A stretch of 64,000 nucleotides of DNA from Limnoperna fortunei. Its lineage: Eukaryota; Mollusca; Bivalvia; Mytilida; Modiolidae. A model generated the notes under the pieces. That model worked only from the letters and a program-made list of their open reading frames with translations. It was not told where the DNA came from and searched no databases. Of the stretch, positions 1 to 10,966 are shown piece by piece. The translations under genes and the position numbers were made by a program. The first letter of the stretch is position 1. Every line of letters starts with the position of its first letter. The stretch is taken from assembly GCA_944474755.1 (NCBI GenBank), contig OX104119.1, forward strand, positions 49,969,657 through 50,033,656, in the 5' to 3' direction.

Positions 1-399
1 TAATTTCGTAATTAGAAAACTCTTACACATGCGTAGTTCCATTTTCATTATTTCCGGTTTTATTTTCATTCACGGGAATAGATGTTTCTAATAAATTACT
101 GTAAAATTTTGGTTTTCTGCCAACAAGAAATCCCTCACACATCTTTTCATGATTCAAATAAATTTAGTGAACGGGCTGCTCGAGACCAAACTTTTGAAAA
201 ACTGAATTTAAGAGTCCGGCAAACTTGGATTTCGTCCGACGTTACAGAATATCAATATGTCACACATAATGTTAAAACAATTTCGCCATGTCATATAGTG
301 ATCTAGCGATTTCTAATATGGCGACACTTTTACAAAACTGGCGACGGAAAATTGCAGTTGGCGATTTTTAGAAGCCAGAGCAGCCCCTGCTCACCTATT

Positions 400-2820
400 T
401 AATTTGCTACCGCATGTTATTCGAGGCGAACCAGTACTTGTTGCGGACACTACAATAAGCTTTGTTATGTACTTAGTAAACAGTGTTTTAATACTATACA
501 TCATACTTTTATACTTATTTTTACTCTATAACTTGGCATTCTTCATTTCTGTAACACCTATGTCCTATATGCTTCCGTATTTATTGATTTTTTTAATATG
601 AATTTGTGTGTAGGCAGGTTTGATAAAAAACAACCCATGTAGTCTCAATTGTTTTATTTTTTTAAATCTGACCAAAATAACAGCAAAAATACTTTTTATG
701 ACATCAGATATGATTTTGGAACAAGTTTACTCTTTGACTTTACAAATAACACCATCGAAAAAATATTTTTGACCCATTTTATTTGACAATGAAATATGTT
801 GCGGACACTACAATTTATGTTTTAAATACAAATGTGTTTTTACTGCAGAATGTGATGCAGATTATAAGTAAACATATATTTTTTATGTATTGTATCAAAA
901 ATATATACATGGAACAGAAGTATATTTTAACCAATACCGAACAATTTTAGTATAAAATCCCAAACTTAATAATTGTTCCAGATCTAATGTTATGCAATAA
1001 AAGCATTGAATAAACAGATGGATATACTTCACTTAAACATTTGACTGATTATTAATACATCTATTAAGATTATTAAATTTAAAAAAAAGTTAAGGAGTTT
1101 TGTTTTATGTAAAAATTACATATAAACTGAATCGATGAAGTGTTGCAGACAATACATAAATCTACAAATGACTTATTCTAAAGTTATCAAGTAATGTATC
1201 TTATAGTACCCCATTTTTCTCTTTTCTAATCTTAAAGAGACTGTTTACTTTGATAAATTTCTGAGATAAATATCGAAACAAGTGAAACGCAAGAATACTT
1301 TTTAAATGTTAATTCAACGGATAGCACCTCAATTATAAAAAAGACTGATGTCATGATTAATATTAACAATTTGGACTTGGTTAAGCTATCTTAATTTTGA
1401 TTTTTTATATTTGTTAGAAACAATTGAACAGCAAAAATATATTTACTGAAATCAAAGTATTAGTTCCTTATTATAAAAAACTTCATTGGGGACACTACAG
1501 TAACATATAAACACATGTTGTCACGTAATGGTGACAAATTACCTTGGTTAATGTTATAAGGTTATAACATCAAGATAAATTTGAAAAAGAAATACCTCCA
1601 GTTTGGTAAAGAATGATATATGTTTACATATGAAAAGGAAAAAAAGTATGAGATCAGAATACATGTATATGAAAAAAGCATATTTAAGCATGTTTGTATT
1701 ATATTTTTTTATTTAAAAAATATAGTGTTATGGGGTAAGTTTTTTTATCCAAAAATAATTGCAATTTATGATATTTGAATACATGTTAAATGGATGTCTT
1801 CTTTCTTTTGCAGTTTGCAGAATGAAATTTAATTGAATATTAAAGAAATAGAAAACATTATTTACAAGTAGCACTATGTTATTGTTAACCTTTTTAGTAC
1901 ATTTTTTACAAGCTTGGTCATGAATATATCTTAAAATTACTTTTTTTATGTTATATAGTTATGTATCCAGCAGTAATATTTTTCCGTTTTCTAATCTTAA
2001 AAAAATGTTTACTATAATACAATACAAAGGTAAATATTGAAACAGGCAAAAGAAAAGAATACTTTTGAATTTTAATATATTATGGATAGTACCTCAATAA
2101 TACTGATGTCATAATTATTATTAACAATTTGATTAGGTTAAGCTACCGATTCTGATTTTTGTAATTTAAAAAAAAATTAAACAGCAAAAACCTATTAGTT
2201 TAAGGCAACATTTGCCATCTAATATACCTGAATAAGTAAGGTGTCAAAGGAAGGAAAATTTGTTAAAACTGTAGTGTCTGCAACAAACTGAGAACCCATA
2301 TTATGCAATAATAAACAGCATTTATAAGCAATTTTTTTTAATTTTAACAAAAAATAACAAATGGTAATGAAAATATTTTAGTTTTGTTCCAACTTTCAAT
2401 TTCATTTTTCCATTTAGAGCATGTCAGATGAACATTTGACACATCTATGTTATACATTTTAGACAATGCTTTATTTTGATTTTATGTACATCAAAATTTA
2501 AGTTTAGTACTTTTTGAACATGTAAATTTTGGCAATATTTAGATCTCTTGAAAAAATCTTAATTATTGCTTTTTTTTCAACAATTTGAAACCATGTTGCG
2601 GACACTACAGTGCTGCGGACACTACAGAATGACATTAAATATTGAAGAATACAGAGGCAGCAATAGAAACTGACAATTGTTTGGTACTATTATTTAAGCT
2701 GGCTCAGAAACTGACCAGAAAAATTATTTTCTGATAATCTGTTGTTCTTTTTCTTTAAATATTGAAACGTTGCGGACACTACAGCAATTTGTGGAAAATG
2801 TTAAAACTAAGATGGAGATT
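400..2820. repeat. Old diverged repeat block with recurring GTTGCGGACACTACA motif
   Basis: The 15-mer GTTGCGGACACTACA, or a close variant, appears near 440, 798, 1142 (degenerate), 1489, 2268 (reverse), 2593 with a second copy immediately after, and 2769. Two segments, about 1190-1430 and 1960-2170, are diverged direct copies sharing phrases such as TTTTCTAATCTTAAA and GATAGTACCTCAAT, giving a period near 760 bp. No open frame of substance is present. It looks like an old tandem repeat or an unclassified element. The family is not recognised. Confidence 0.55.
1500..1985 (+). repeat. Left arm of a diverged inverted repeat (partner about 3715-4210)
   Basis: Phrases here recur reverse-complemented in 3715-4210: TAATGTTATAAGGTT against AACCTTATAACATCA, TTCTTTTGCAGTTTGCAGAATG-like against CATTCTGAAAACTGCAAAAG, and ACAAGCTTGGTCAT against ATGACCAAGCTTGT. 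The arms are diverged and about 1.7 kb apart, with a TIR element (2821-3640) lying between them. No protein is encoded. Confidence 0.55.
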
Positions 2821-3640
2821 CAGTGTTCTAGGATTCCCATTTTCCGTCACCCGTTAAAAGTGATTTCTCAGCACAGGAAAGCCCATTTTTTTGTCCTGGT
2901 CACCCATGGGCAAGTATACATTAAAAGTCGGGATTCTTGAAAAAATGTTCATACTTGCCCTGTCAAGATACAAACAAATACATAAATTTTGTTCAACATT
3001 TTAATTTTGTAAAATCAAGATAAAAAAAGTGTGGATGATTGTTTTCGTTTTTTGTTTGATCAATGTTATACAGGTGCTTGTAATTTGAGTTTTCACCACT
3101 GCTGCAAACATTTTTGAGATCAAGTAAGAATGCAATAAGTACCACATCAACCCCGGACAAAGTGGCAAAATCCGGTTTTTGGGGGAAACAATTTTTCTTT
3201 TTCTTTTCTTTTATTTTATTTTTTTAATTTTTTAAATTTGGGAGTGAATTAAATAATATAATAAGTTTTTCTTACTAACATTGACTTGTATAAAAATATA
3301 CAAGGATGAAAATTTATGAAAGTTTGTTATGTACAAATATGTGTATATTATAGTTTGAGATGTATGGGGGTTTTGTACTATTTTTGTGTTAAAAAAATTA
3401 TACAACAAGAAACCTAAGCCAGCTTCTTAGACAGAATTGCACAATAGTCGTTGTTTCCAAATATAAATGTACTGTAAGTACAAGAAAAAAATCTTCAATT
3501 GGTATCTGTATATTTTTCATTCAAAAATTAACATGTCATTAAAACTTTGTGGGAAAGTTTACTTGAGAAGTGGGAAAGCCAGTTTATAGAGGACACTTTC
3601 CCGTGTAAAGTTCAGTTTGCAAAAAAATCCTAGAACACTG
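2821..3640. mobile_element. Non-autonomous TIR element (MITE), TIR CAGTGTTCTAGGATT
   Basis: The left end CAGTGTTCTAGGATT is matched by AATCCTAGAACACTG at the right end. The flanks carry a short direct repeat AGATT (2816-2820 and 3641-3645), consistent with a target-site duplication. The 820-bp interior is AT-rich and has no coding potential. The superfamily is uncertain: a CAGTG terminus recalls hAT, but an 8-bp duplication is not seen. Confidence 0.7.
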
Positions 3641-3714
3641 AGATTGAACAAAACTTAAAAGTTTAACATTTATTAAGTTTCATGATTTTTTTTCCATAGA
3701 CAACAAATTAAAGG

Positions 3715-4210
3715 CTGACTTTAAAGCATATTCCTGACTTATTTTATTTAGGTTAACAGTTTTTATCCATCATTAATGACCAAGCTTGTAAAAAATACTA
3801 AAAAGCATAACACGGTGCTACTTTTGCGGTATTTTCTGCTATTTCTTTAATATTCAACAAAATTTCATTCTGAAAACTGCAAAAGAAAAAAGAATAAATT
3901 ATCTATTTTAACAAATATTTAAACATCATTAATTGAATTTATTTATATAAGAAAATCTTACTCTAAAACCCTGTTTGTATATTTCAAATGAAAAAATATA
4001 ACGATGAAAAATGTACTTTTTTCATACATTCTGGTTACATACTTTTTTTCCCTTTCGCATGTACACATGTGGCATATCATTTTTTATCAAATTTAAGTTA
4101 TTCCCTTTTCAAATCTAATCAAATTCTTTCATTCTGATGTTGTAAAGTTCAAGTTGCAACCTTATAACATCAACAATAATGATTTTACACCATTACTGTG
4201 AAAAAGGCGG
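3715..4210 (-). repeat. Right arm of the diverged inverted repeat
   Basis: This is the reverse complement of about 1500-1985 with many substitutions and indels. The shared blocks include the CTTGTAAAAAATACTAAAAAG and AACCTTATAACATCA stretches. No coding potential was found. Confidence 0.5.
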
Positions 4211-5273
4211 TAGCATTAAAGACCCTACGCTTTTTACACTTACAGCAGCTTGTTGAGTTTGTACAGACAAGGAAAGTTGCACTCCTTGTCCTAGCTTAAC
4301 ACATCAGTCGTTATGCTACCCTTAAAATTCTCAATGTCGCAAATTTTCCTTGCAAGAGTTTTAAAGTCCACTAAGATTGACTTAGTAGACACAATGCAAG
4401 ATACAGTGACCATTAGTGACCCATAATGGAAACAATGTTTCTTTCTTCTTTTTTTTTTATTCAATTACACGACACTTATTTCAGTCAGTATAAATAGTGA
4501 AAAAACTCTATAAACTACATAAAACTGATGCTATAAAAGATTTAAACATACTATTTGCAAAACATTAAATTTATATTTATTTATTCAGACATATTAACAA
4601 CTATGGGTCCAGTAAAATACAAAATTATATTTAAAAAAAAAATGGAAATAACAGAAATACAAAATAATACAAATTTTAGTAATCCAAAAGTTTCTGACCA
4701 TCTTAATTTTATAAAAAAAACATAAGTTATAATAACATGAACAATTAAGTAAGAGTTATATTCATCTTTTAAGACATTTCATAATTTACAGAGACTTTGT
4801 TGTCTTAGTATTTTCTTATTACATCCAGTTTTAATCAACAGAAGATAGTTACTAGTACGAAATTGCGTTATTAGCTGCCTGTTTATAAATGTTTTCTCTT
4901 CGCATGAATTTCTCATAATTGGTCTATACTACAATCATTTTTCTGAGAACAATATATTGCAATGAGACATGTCAGACTGATATTAACTTATCGAATGAGT
5001 GATTACATGTTATAAAACTCATTTACTGGCATTTTATTCCATAGAAACAAATTATACTGACCCCAAATGCCTGTGATTTAGATTGCTTTATAAACTCACA
5101 TAAATATGGTAAATATTTAGTTTCTATGCTCTACAGTTAAACGATTTTATTGAAATTGGTGCAAATGGTCTTTATTTACTAGTGATAAAGGGCAAAATTG
5201 GTTCAGTGTTGTAACTTGAGTAAAAGTTGACTGATTTTTAGGATATTCAAATATAATGTATAGATTGTTTGTT
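4211..5273. other. AT-rich stretch without recognisable features
   Basis: I see no open frame, repeat structure or RNA gene that I can support here. Homopolymer runs are common. Confidence 0.5.
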
Positions 5274-5533
5274 GTTTTTTTTTGTTTGTTTGTTTGTTTT
5301 AATGGTGTTAAACGCTACTTTCAGCAATTTTTCAGCTATATCAGGTGTCAAGTTTTCATTGGGGAGGAGAAACAAGAGAAACCCCGACCTTTGGTAAGAA
5401 AACTAGCAATCCTTGTCAATTGAAGACAAGCACACCCTACCCGCAGTGACACTCAAACCCACAACCTCAGTGTTGACAGACCATGTGATCTATAGTAGAT
5501 GAACTACCTTAACCACTCGGCCACCGAGGTCCC
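5274..5533 (-). mobile_element. tRNA-derived SINE, minus strand
   Basis: It is the same family as the full-length copy at 58435-58700. Read on the minus strand it begins GGGACCTCGGTGGCCGAGTG (A-box-like TGGCCGAGTGG). It then has a degenerate B box (GGTTTGAGTGTCACTG), continues through a body shared with the other copies, and ends in an AAAC-repeat tail (the (GTTT)n at 5281-5300 on the plus strand). No clear target duplication was found. Confidence 0.8.
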
Positions 5534-5679
5534 TTTATTTCTAGAGGAAGTCCACCATTTGTAAGTGTATCCAATATTAATTTTATATCCACTATGTTCC
5601 CCCCCCCCCCAACATACATGGTTCAACATATTGCTGTCATATTGCGCTGTTCTAAATTGACACTTTAGCACTTGACATG

Positions 5680-6224
5680 CTGTGCATGCTAATCAGGTTA
5701 TGCCCCTAGTTTTAGCAAACACATATTTTCCGCTATTAAACTGCTTTTTTTGTTCAATTTATATTTTTTCCTTTCTCTTGGCATTTCTACAATGTCTAAT
5801 TAAATAATTTTAACACTTTTTCGTAATCATGGCATTGTTGACAAAATTGAAACTGTGGAGTAAAGAATTGTAGAATCGTATCCGTAAAAATTTGATCCCA
5901 GCTATTGCAATAAAGTCGAAAAAACTTTATCCGGATGAATATTTTACCAAATCGATTCCGAAATTACGCACTTCCGGAATTCAAATTTTGACAACAATGC
6001 CATGATTACGAATAAAGTGTAAAACTAATGAATTAGGTGTTGTAGATATATCGGTTAAACTTCGAAGACATTAAAAATTATGTAGCAATTTAGGGAAACA
6101 GTTTAATAGCGTATTATATGCATAAAACACCTGGGTGTGAATTACTCCCAGCTTGCTCCCTTACAAGTAATGGGACCTCTTTGTAGCTCCGTCCATAAAA
6201 AAAGGAGCTACATTATTGTAGCTA
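5680..6224 (-). mobile_element. MITE copy, same family as 43769-44380 (one TIR lost)
   Basis: The right end (about 6135-6224) matches the terminal repeat of the 43769-44380 element: GTAATGGGACC, TTTGTAGCTCCGTCCAT, then CTACATTATTGTAGCTA. The interior, for example AGCAAACACATATTTTCCGC near 5717, is the reverse complement of that element's interior. The opposite terminal repeat is missing, so this copy is truncated. Confidence 0.75.
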
Positions 6225-7013
6225 GAAGTTAAGATGTACAATAATACATTTTTCTTTTTAAAAATGCGAACTAATTGTTATTAATGAGATTATAATAATC
6301 TAAAAACTGAAAAATATTTTTTTTGCTTCTATGATATGATGCCCATGTCCAGATTTTGTGATCATTGATGATTACACATGTAAGAAATTTGACCCTACCG
6401 AAAAAACAAGCGCACGAACCTATGAATTTTTTTTATATTTTTAAATATATATATATATGTATACTACATACAAATAAGCTTGAAATGAAGCATTCTATTA
6501 TAATGAGTAATAGTAGCAAACATCCTTAATAATATATGTCATGACTGCAAAAATGCGAGTGTTGACTGCAAAATGCGAGTGTTGTGACCCCTGATTTAGT
6601 AAATCTTACAAAATAGTTATGCAATGTGTAACATTATATTTTATCAGTGAAATATGAATGCATTAGTATTACAAACATAATTATAATAATCAAAGGAGAT
6701 AATCACTATTATCAATAAAAAATATAACTATATCGAGTCTGAAAAACTGGGTTTAAGCATCCACATCCTACAAATAAACGTCATTCATTTCAGGATAAAC
6801 GTACATGTAGTCAAGTTCAGGTCAATCCAAAACACTGTAGATGTGAAACTAGTTAAGTCACTTAGTTAAGTTAGCATACGTTAAATATTAATACTAAAAT
6901 GAGCAAGTTTCCGGCAAGAAATACATCACAAAATAAAATATAAAATGCATAATAATATACCCTGTCATAGTATATTGATAAAACTTTTTTATATTATTAT
7001 GATTAACTTTATA
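6225..7013. other. AT-rich stretch without a gene
   Basis: The only structure is a short (TA)n run near 6443-6458 and a local duplication around 6545-6580 (TGACTGCAAAATGCGAGTGTTG, two adjacent imperfect copies). Nothing coding is supported. Confidence 0.45.
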
Positions 7014-7157
7014 CAATATTCGTACAGTGTCAGAAAATATAAAATTTATTTGTACGAGCCATAGAAACGGGTAGAAATGCGAGGCTCTGTCGAGCATTTC
7101 TAACCTGTTTCGCGGCGAGTACAAATAAAAATTTTTTCTGACACTGTACGAATATTG
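7014..7157. repeat. Snapback (foldback) inverted repeat
   Basis: CAATATTCGTACAGTGTCAG at the left is mirrored by CTGACACTGTACGAATATTG at the right. Inner blocks (TTTGTACGAGCC, GAAACGGG, AGAAATGC) are mirrored with mismatches around a centre near 7085. About 144 bp could fold into a long imperfect hairpin. It is probably a foldback MITE. Confidence 0.75.
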
Positions 7158-8427
7158 TTTTTATCCTGCAACCCTTAAATACATTTAATAATACTGAAAA
7201 CCGTTCACTTTTAGCCGATTTCTCAGTTAAAATTTTCGGCACGTATTCTAGTGATACTGACGTCACAAACGTCGTAAACCAAAACAGAGTACTAAATGTC
7301 GTAAGATGTCAGGTCAAGGGTACCAGGAGATTTTATTCGGCACTGCCGAATAAATGAAAAATTTATTCGGCTACCTTTATTGGACAGCAAATGTACTGAT
7401 TGCAGGATAAATACAAATAATATAACATGTATTTTATACCTTATGGCTTAAGAATTTTGTTATAAAATTACTTAAATAAATTTCATAGTGATGGTACATG
7501 TGAATATGGTATCAGGTCTAGATCTGTTCTTAGTGATTATACTGGGAAGGTTCCCAGTGCTCGACCCACAGTGCAGCCCAGCGCTTTCCCGAGTGGCGGA
7601 TGGTAGGCACCCTCTCAATTGGGGTTGTCAGGTGATAATATGGAAAGCCTGGTTGCCGACTGTAGTGGATAACGTGTTTGGAAAGTGCCACGCTCCTTGC
7701 CCGATGAAGACCCCTTGTGTAGATTTCGAAAAAGAGTAGGCTTATGATAGCCACTACAAAAGGCTACATTCTGCACCCCTACCCTAAACCCCATGCATTT
7801 CCAGTGGCAGTCTAAATTGTGTTCCCTGCGTTACATCCCACTTCCTTTTTCCATTGTTTGATGGTTTGTTCTCGTTCATTGCTTGCTGGACATTGAAGCA
7901 AAAATCCAATCAATCAGGTATGTTCACCACAAATCCATTCCCCTACATAGCAAGTCTGTTCACCCTACTGATATATTACTGTATTATATAATTTGAGATT
8001 TGATTTTAAAAGAATTGTTACAATAAGAAATTTTATTAAAAAGCAGCGTGTTTTGGAAGTGGTTTTTAGATGACAGCTTGCTACATATATATTCTAGCTT
8101 ATGCTCCTTTTTTGTAGATCTAAAATCTTAAATATCAACACAGCACAAAGTCAGAATGGTCAAGAAACCAGGAATCAACCAACAATGATCCGAGTTGTGT
8201 ATTTTAGTGTGGAGTTCGTCAAAAGTATTAAAAAAACAACATAAGTTTTTCTATAAAAGTGAAATAAATGAATATCACTTTGCAATGTACTCCAACATCA
8301 TTCTGATAGATTATAGAAGAACTAGGAGAACATATGTTCCAAATATAATAATTCATTGATATTACACTATGCAAATCTGCCTGTGGACATTCAGAAATTT
8401 GAAATAAAAACATTAGGTGGAAATTGG
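7158..8427. other. No supportable gene; small palindrome near 7336
   Basis: A small inverted repeat, TTATTCGGCA-CTGCCGAATAA, sits around 7334-7356. A short GC-richer segment (7540-7740) has overlapping short frames on both strands but no recognisable protein. The rest is AT-rich noncoding sequence. Confidence 0.4.
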
Positions 8428-8605
8428 AAATTTTGGAAGAACATTATAAATGTGATATATATGGTAGAGGTTGTTAAGGTGACACACAGAAACACGTGAG
8501 GGTACACAACGATTTATAAAGGTACGAGGTACCTGTATGTTTAGCGTTTAGACAGAATCATTACATTGACACATCATAGATGCAGACTGGTGATAAACCC
8601 TGTAA
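8428..8605 (+). pseudogene. Decayed upstream part of the C2H2 zinc-finger array
   Basis: Finger-like DNA precedes the open frame: ATAAATGTGATATATATGG near 8447 and ACTGGTGATAAACCCTGTAAATGG near 8587 resemble the array consensus. In the second, one base is missing relative to AAATGTGATATATGTGG elsewhere in the array. That loss creates the apparent ATG used by the open frame at 8606, so the array was once longer upstream. Confidence 0.65.
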
Positions 8606-9616
8606 ATGGATATATGTGGTAACAGTAGTAGTGACAATCATCACTTACAAATAAACATTAAGACCCACACTGGTGATAAACCTTATAAATGTGGTGTATG
8701 TGGTAAAAGCTTTGGTCGGAAAGACAGACTAAAAGTACACGCGGGGACACACACTGGTGATAAACCTTATAAATTTTTATGTGATGTATGTGGTAAAAGC
8801 TTTAGTCAGAAACACAGCCTAAATGTACATGCGGGGACACACACTGGTGATAAACCTTATAAATGTGATGCATGTGGTAAAAGCTTTAGTCTGAAACCCT
8901 ACCTAAATGTACACATGAGGACACACACTGGTGATAAACCTTGTAAATGTGATGTATGTGGTAAAAGCTTTGGTCGGAAACCCAACCTAAATTTACACAT
9001 TAAGACCCACACTGGGGATAAACCTTATAAATGTGTTGTATGTGGTAAAAGCTTTAGTCAGAAACCTAGCCTAAATGTACACATGAGGACACACACTGGT
9101 GATAAACCTTATAAATGTGATGTATGTGGTAAAAGCTTTGGTCGGATACAAAGCCTAAATGTACACATGAGGACACACACTGGTGATAAACCTTATAAAT
9201 GTGATGTGTGTGGTAAAGGTTTCAGTGAGAATTCGGGCTTGAAGAGACACATGAGGATACACACTGGTGATCAACCTTATAAATGTGATGTATGTGGTAA
9301 AAGCTATGGTCGGAAACACAGCCTAAAAATACACATGAGTACTCACACTGGTGATAAACCTTATAAATGTGATGTGTGTGGTAAAGGTTTCAGTCAGAAT
9401 CCGGGCTTGACGAGACACATGAGGATACACACTGGTGATCAACCTTATAAGTGTTATGTATGTGGTAAAGATTTCATTCTGAACATAGATTTGCATCGAC
9501 ACTTGAAGATACACATCCGTGATAAACCTTATAAATGTGGTGAATGTGATAAATCGTTTACTAAACGTTCTAACTTACAGAGACACACGAGGACACACAC
9601 CGGTGAAAAACATTAA
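8606..9616 (+). CDS. C2H2 zinc-finger array protein (11 fingers), probably partial
   Basis: The 336-residue frame is almost entirely tandem C2H2 fingers of the form CDVCGKSFxxxxxLxxHxxTH, joined by TGDKPYK linkers (a variant of the usual TGEKPYK). I count 11 good fingers after a degenerate N-terminal one, with an 84-bp DNA repeat period. Such arrays normally bind DNA in the nucleus. No KRAB, BTB or other N-terminal domain is visible. The start codon appears to come from a one-base deletion inside an older finger, so the real protein may begin in an upstream exon, or the locus may be a pseudogene. The frame ends in TAA just after a TGEKH linker, and decayed fingers follow. A retrotransposon has inserted 143 bp downstream, and more finger sequence appears beyond it. 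High finger-to-finger similarity suggests recent expansion. The finger call is certain; whether the gene is functional is not. Confidence 0.8.
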   Translation: MDICGNSSSDNHHLQINIKTHTGDKPYKCGVCGKSFGRKDRLKVHAGTHTGDKPYKFLCDVCGKSFSQKHSLNVHAGTHTGDKPYKCDACGKSFSLKPYLNVHMRTHTGDKPCKCDVCGKSFGRKPNLNLHIKTHTGDKPYKCVVCGKSFSQKPSLNVHMRTHTGDKPYKCDVCGKSFGRIQSLNVHMRTHTGDKPYKCDVCGKGFSENSGLKRHMRIHTGDQPYKCDVCGKSYGRKHSLKIHMSTHTGDKPYKCDVCGKGFSQNPGLTRHMRIHTGDQPYKCYVCGKDFILNIDLHRHLKIHIRDKPYKCGECDKSFTKRSNLQRHTRTHTGEKH

Positions 9617-9759
9617 TTTGACATATGTGATAAAGACTTTAGTCAAAAAATTATCTTACAACTGCACATGAGTACACACACGGGATAAACCTTATCAATG
9701 TAATGTATGTGGTAAATGGTTAAAAGAAGCACAGAACGTGAAGGTCCACATGAGGATAC
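9617..9759 (+). pseudogene. Decayed zinc-finger tail left of the LTR element
   Basis: Finger remnants continue after the stop (TGTGATAAAGACTTTAGTC, CACATGAGTACACACAC, AATGTATGTGGTAAATGG) but carry an in-frame stop and a 2-base deletion in the linker near 9681. The segment ends in CACATGAGGATAC, immediately followed by the 5' LTR. The reading resumes as ATACACTCTGGTGAAAAAC at 20193. Confidence 0.8.
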
Positions 9760-10186
9760 TGTGACAGTGCAGTTTTGCACCTTACTTCTTCTTAATAATT
9801 TTGTTTTAAACTAAAGTTAAAATTAAAGGTTAAGTATTTTTGTTATTTGTATTCATGAAATTTTATTCTTAATACTTTCCTACCCTCATATTATCTGTCA
9901 AGGTTGTAATGTAGTTTTATGAAATAGTACAAGTAATAACACTAATCAATTGGTACGATAAACATAGGCCAGACTTATCTTGAATAACATTATTGTACAT
10001 GTAGTTTTATTACATGTAATTTGATTATTAGCTGGAGGCAGTTGTTCTTTTGATCACAACATGAGGCTGCATACAGGTTTTTTTTATATAATATCTTATA
10101 TATGTATATGTGTATTTTACCGTGATGAACCTCACCTGATGACAAGAAATTTTGGGTACAAAAGTAAGTCGCAAGGAAGTCGTGGT

Positions 10187-10251
10187 CACTTGAAACTTGA
10201 CCACGACCAAATAAAGTACATTAGTTATCAGCGACTTCATTGTCATTTCAG
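10187..10251 (+). repeat. 65-bp repeat in LTR, copy 1, followed by a splice-donor-like GTGAGT
   Basis: It begins CACTTGAAACTTGACC and ends CATTGTCATTTCAG, and is followed directly by GTGAGTG. An identical copy lies 624 bp downstream. It overlaps a hairpin with stem CGTGGTCA/TGACCACG around 10181-10205. A CAG|GTGAGT donor here and a TTTCAG acceptor at copy 2 would excise 10252-10875. Splicing itself is inference. Confidence 0.8.
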
Positions 10252-10810
10252 GTGAGTGTTCATTCTATTTCTATTTCATATTTTAGTGATGGAGTGTATA
10301 TTGATAGCGTGGCGCTTGCCACATATTTGTACACACTAAGTATCTTAATTTTCATTAGATTTTTCTATTATGTAGTTATATGTGAAATATTTCATAGTTT
10401 TGAATTAGGTACAAATGTAATAATAGATATGTTAAGTTCGGATAAACTAATCATTATATTCAGATATACAATAATAATTTGTAAATAGTTTGAATGAATT
10501 TAATGTTGTTAAAAGTAGATTGGTTAAACGTGGTTCATTATTTGTATCAACACAATGTACTAAATTTGTTATCATGACAATTGCATGGATAATGTATCAG
10601 TCATATCATTATATTTTGGTACCAGTAATCATGTCTTTGTTAAGCTAGTTTTCCCCACTTGTGTTTAGTTTTATATACAATATATATTTAGTTATTTTCA
10701 ATTATTAATAATGTAAGTTGTTTTGGGTTAATAAAGAGAACATTATTATATCTCACGTTCTCAGAAAATATGTGTATATTATTTGATTATAAATTGTATT
10801 ACTGTATTAG

Positions 10811-10875
10811 CACTTGAAACTTGACCACGACCAAATAAAGTACATTAGTTATCAGCGACTTCATTGTCATTTCAG
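10811..10875 (+). repeat. 65-bp repeat in LTR, copy 2, ending in a splice-acceptor-like TTTCAG
   Basis: It is identical to 10187-10251 but followed by CCAATATCAAG instead of GTGAGTG. The same pair recurs in the 3' LTR at about 19447-19511 and 20071-20135. Confidence 0.8.
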
Positions 10876-10935
10876 CCAATATCAAGTTCAACATATTTAG
10901 AACACAGGAACATACCCAAAACCAAGCTTACAAAT

Positions 10936-10953
10936 TGGTGGAGACCGAAATCG
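10936..10953 (+). promoter_or_regulatory. Putative tRNA primer-binding site
   Basis: TGGTGGAGACCGAAATCG begins three bases after the 5' LTR, and starts TGG as expected for pairing with a tRNA 3' CCA end. I could not assign the tRNA species from memory. Confidence 0.6.
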
Positions 10954-10966
10954 ATCCCTTCTCTAC

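Larger units (their letters stand above)
9760..10932 (+). repeat. 5' long terminal repeat
   Basis: It starts TGTGACAGTGCAG and ends AAGCTTACA, and is identical to 19020-20192 apart from about three substitutions. It contains AATAAA-type signals near 10210 and 10730, and two copies of a 65-bp sequence (10187-10251 and 10811-10875). No ORF inside it is supported; the short frames recur in both LTRs simply because the LTRs are duplicates. Confidence 0.95.

Noticed and set aside
82..601. Two short plus-strand frames (74 and 65 codons)
   Set aside because: No motif or homology is recognisable, composition is AT-driven, and they lie at the edge of an old repeat block.
7488..7754. Overlapping 74-83-codon frames on both strands in a GC-richer patch
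   Set aside because: Both strands are equally open and neither shows a known motif; probably part of an unidentified repeat.
10028..10488. Short ORFs inside the LTR, repeated at 19288-19748
   Set aside because: They recur only because the LTRs are duplicates, and they encode nothing recognisable.
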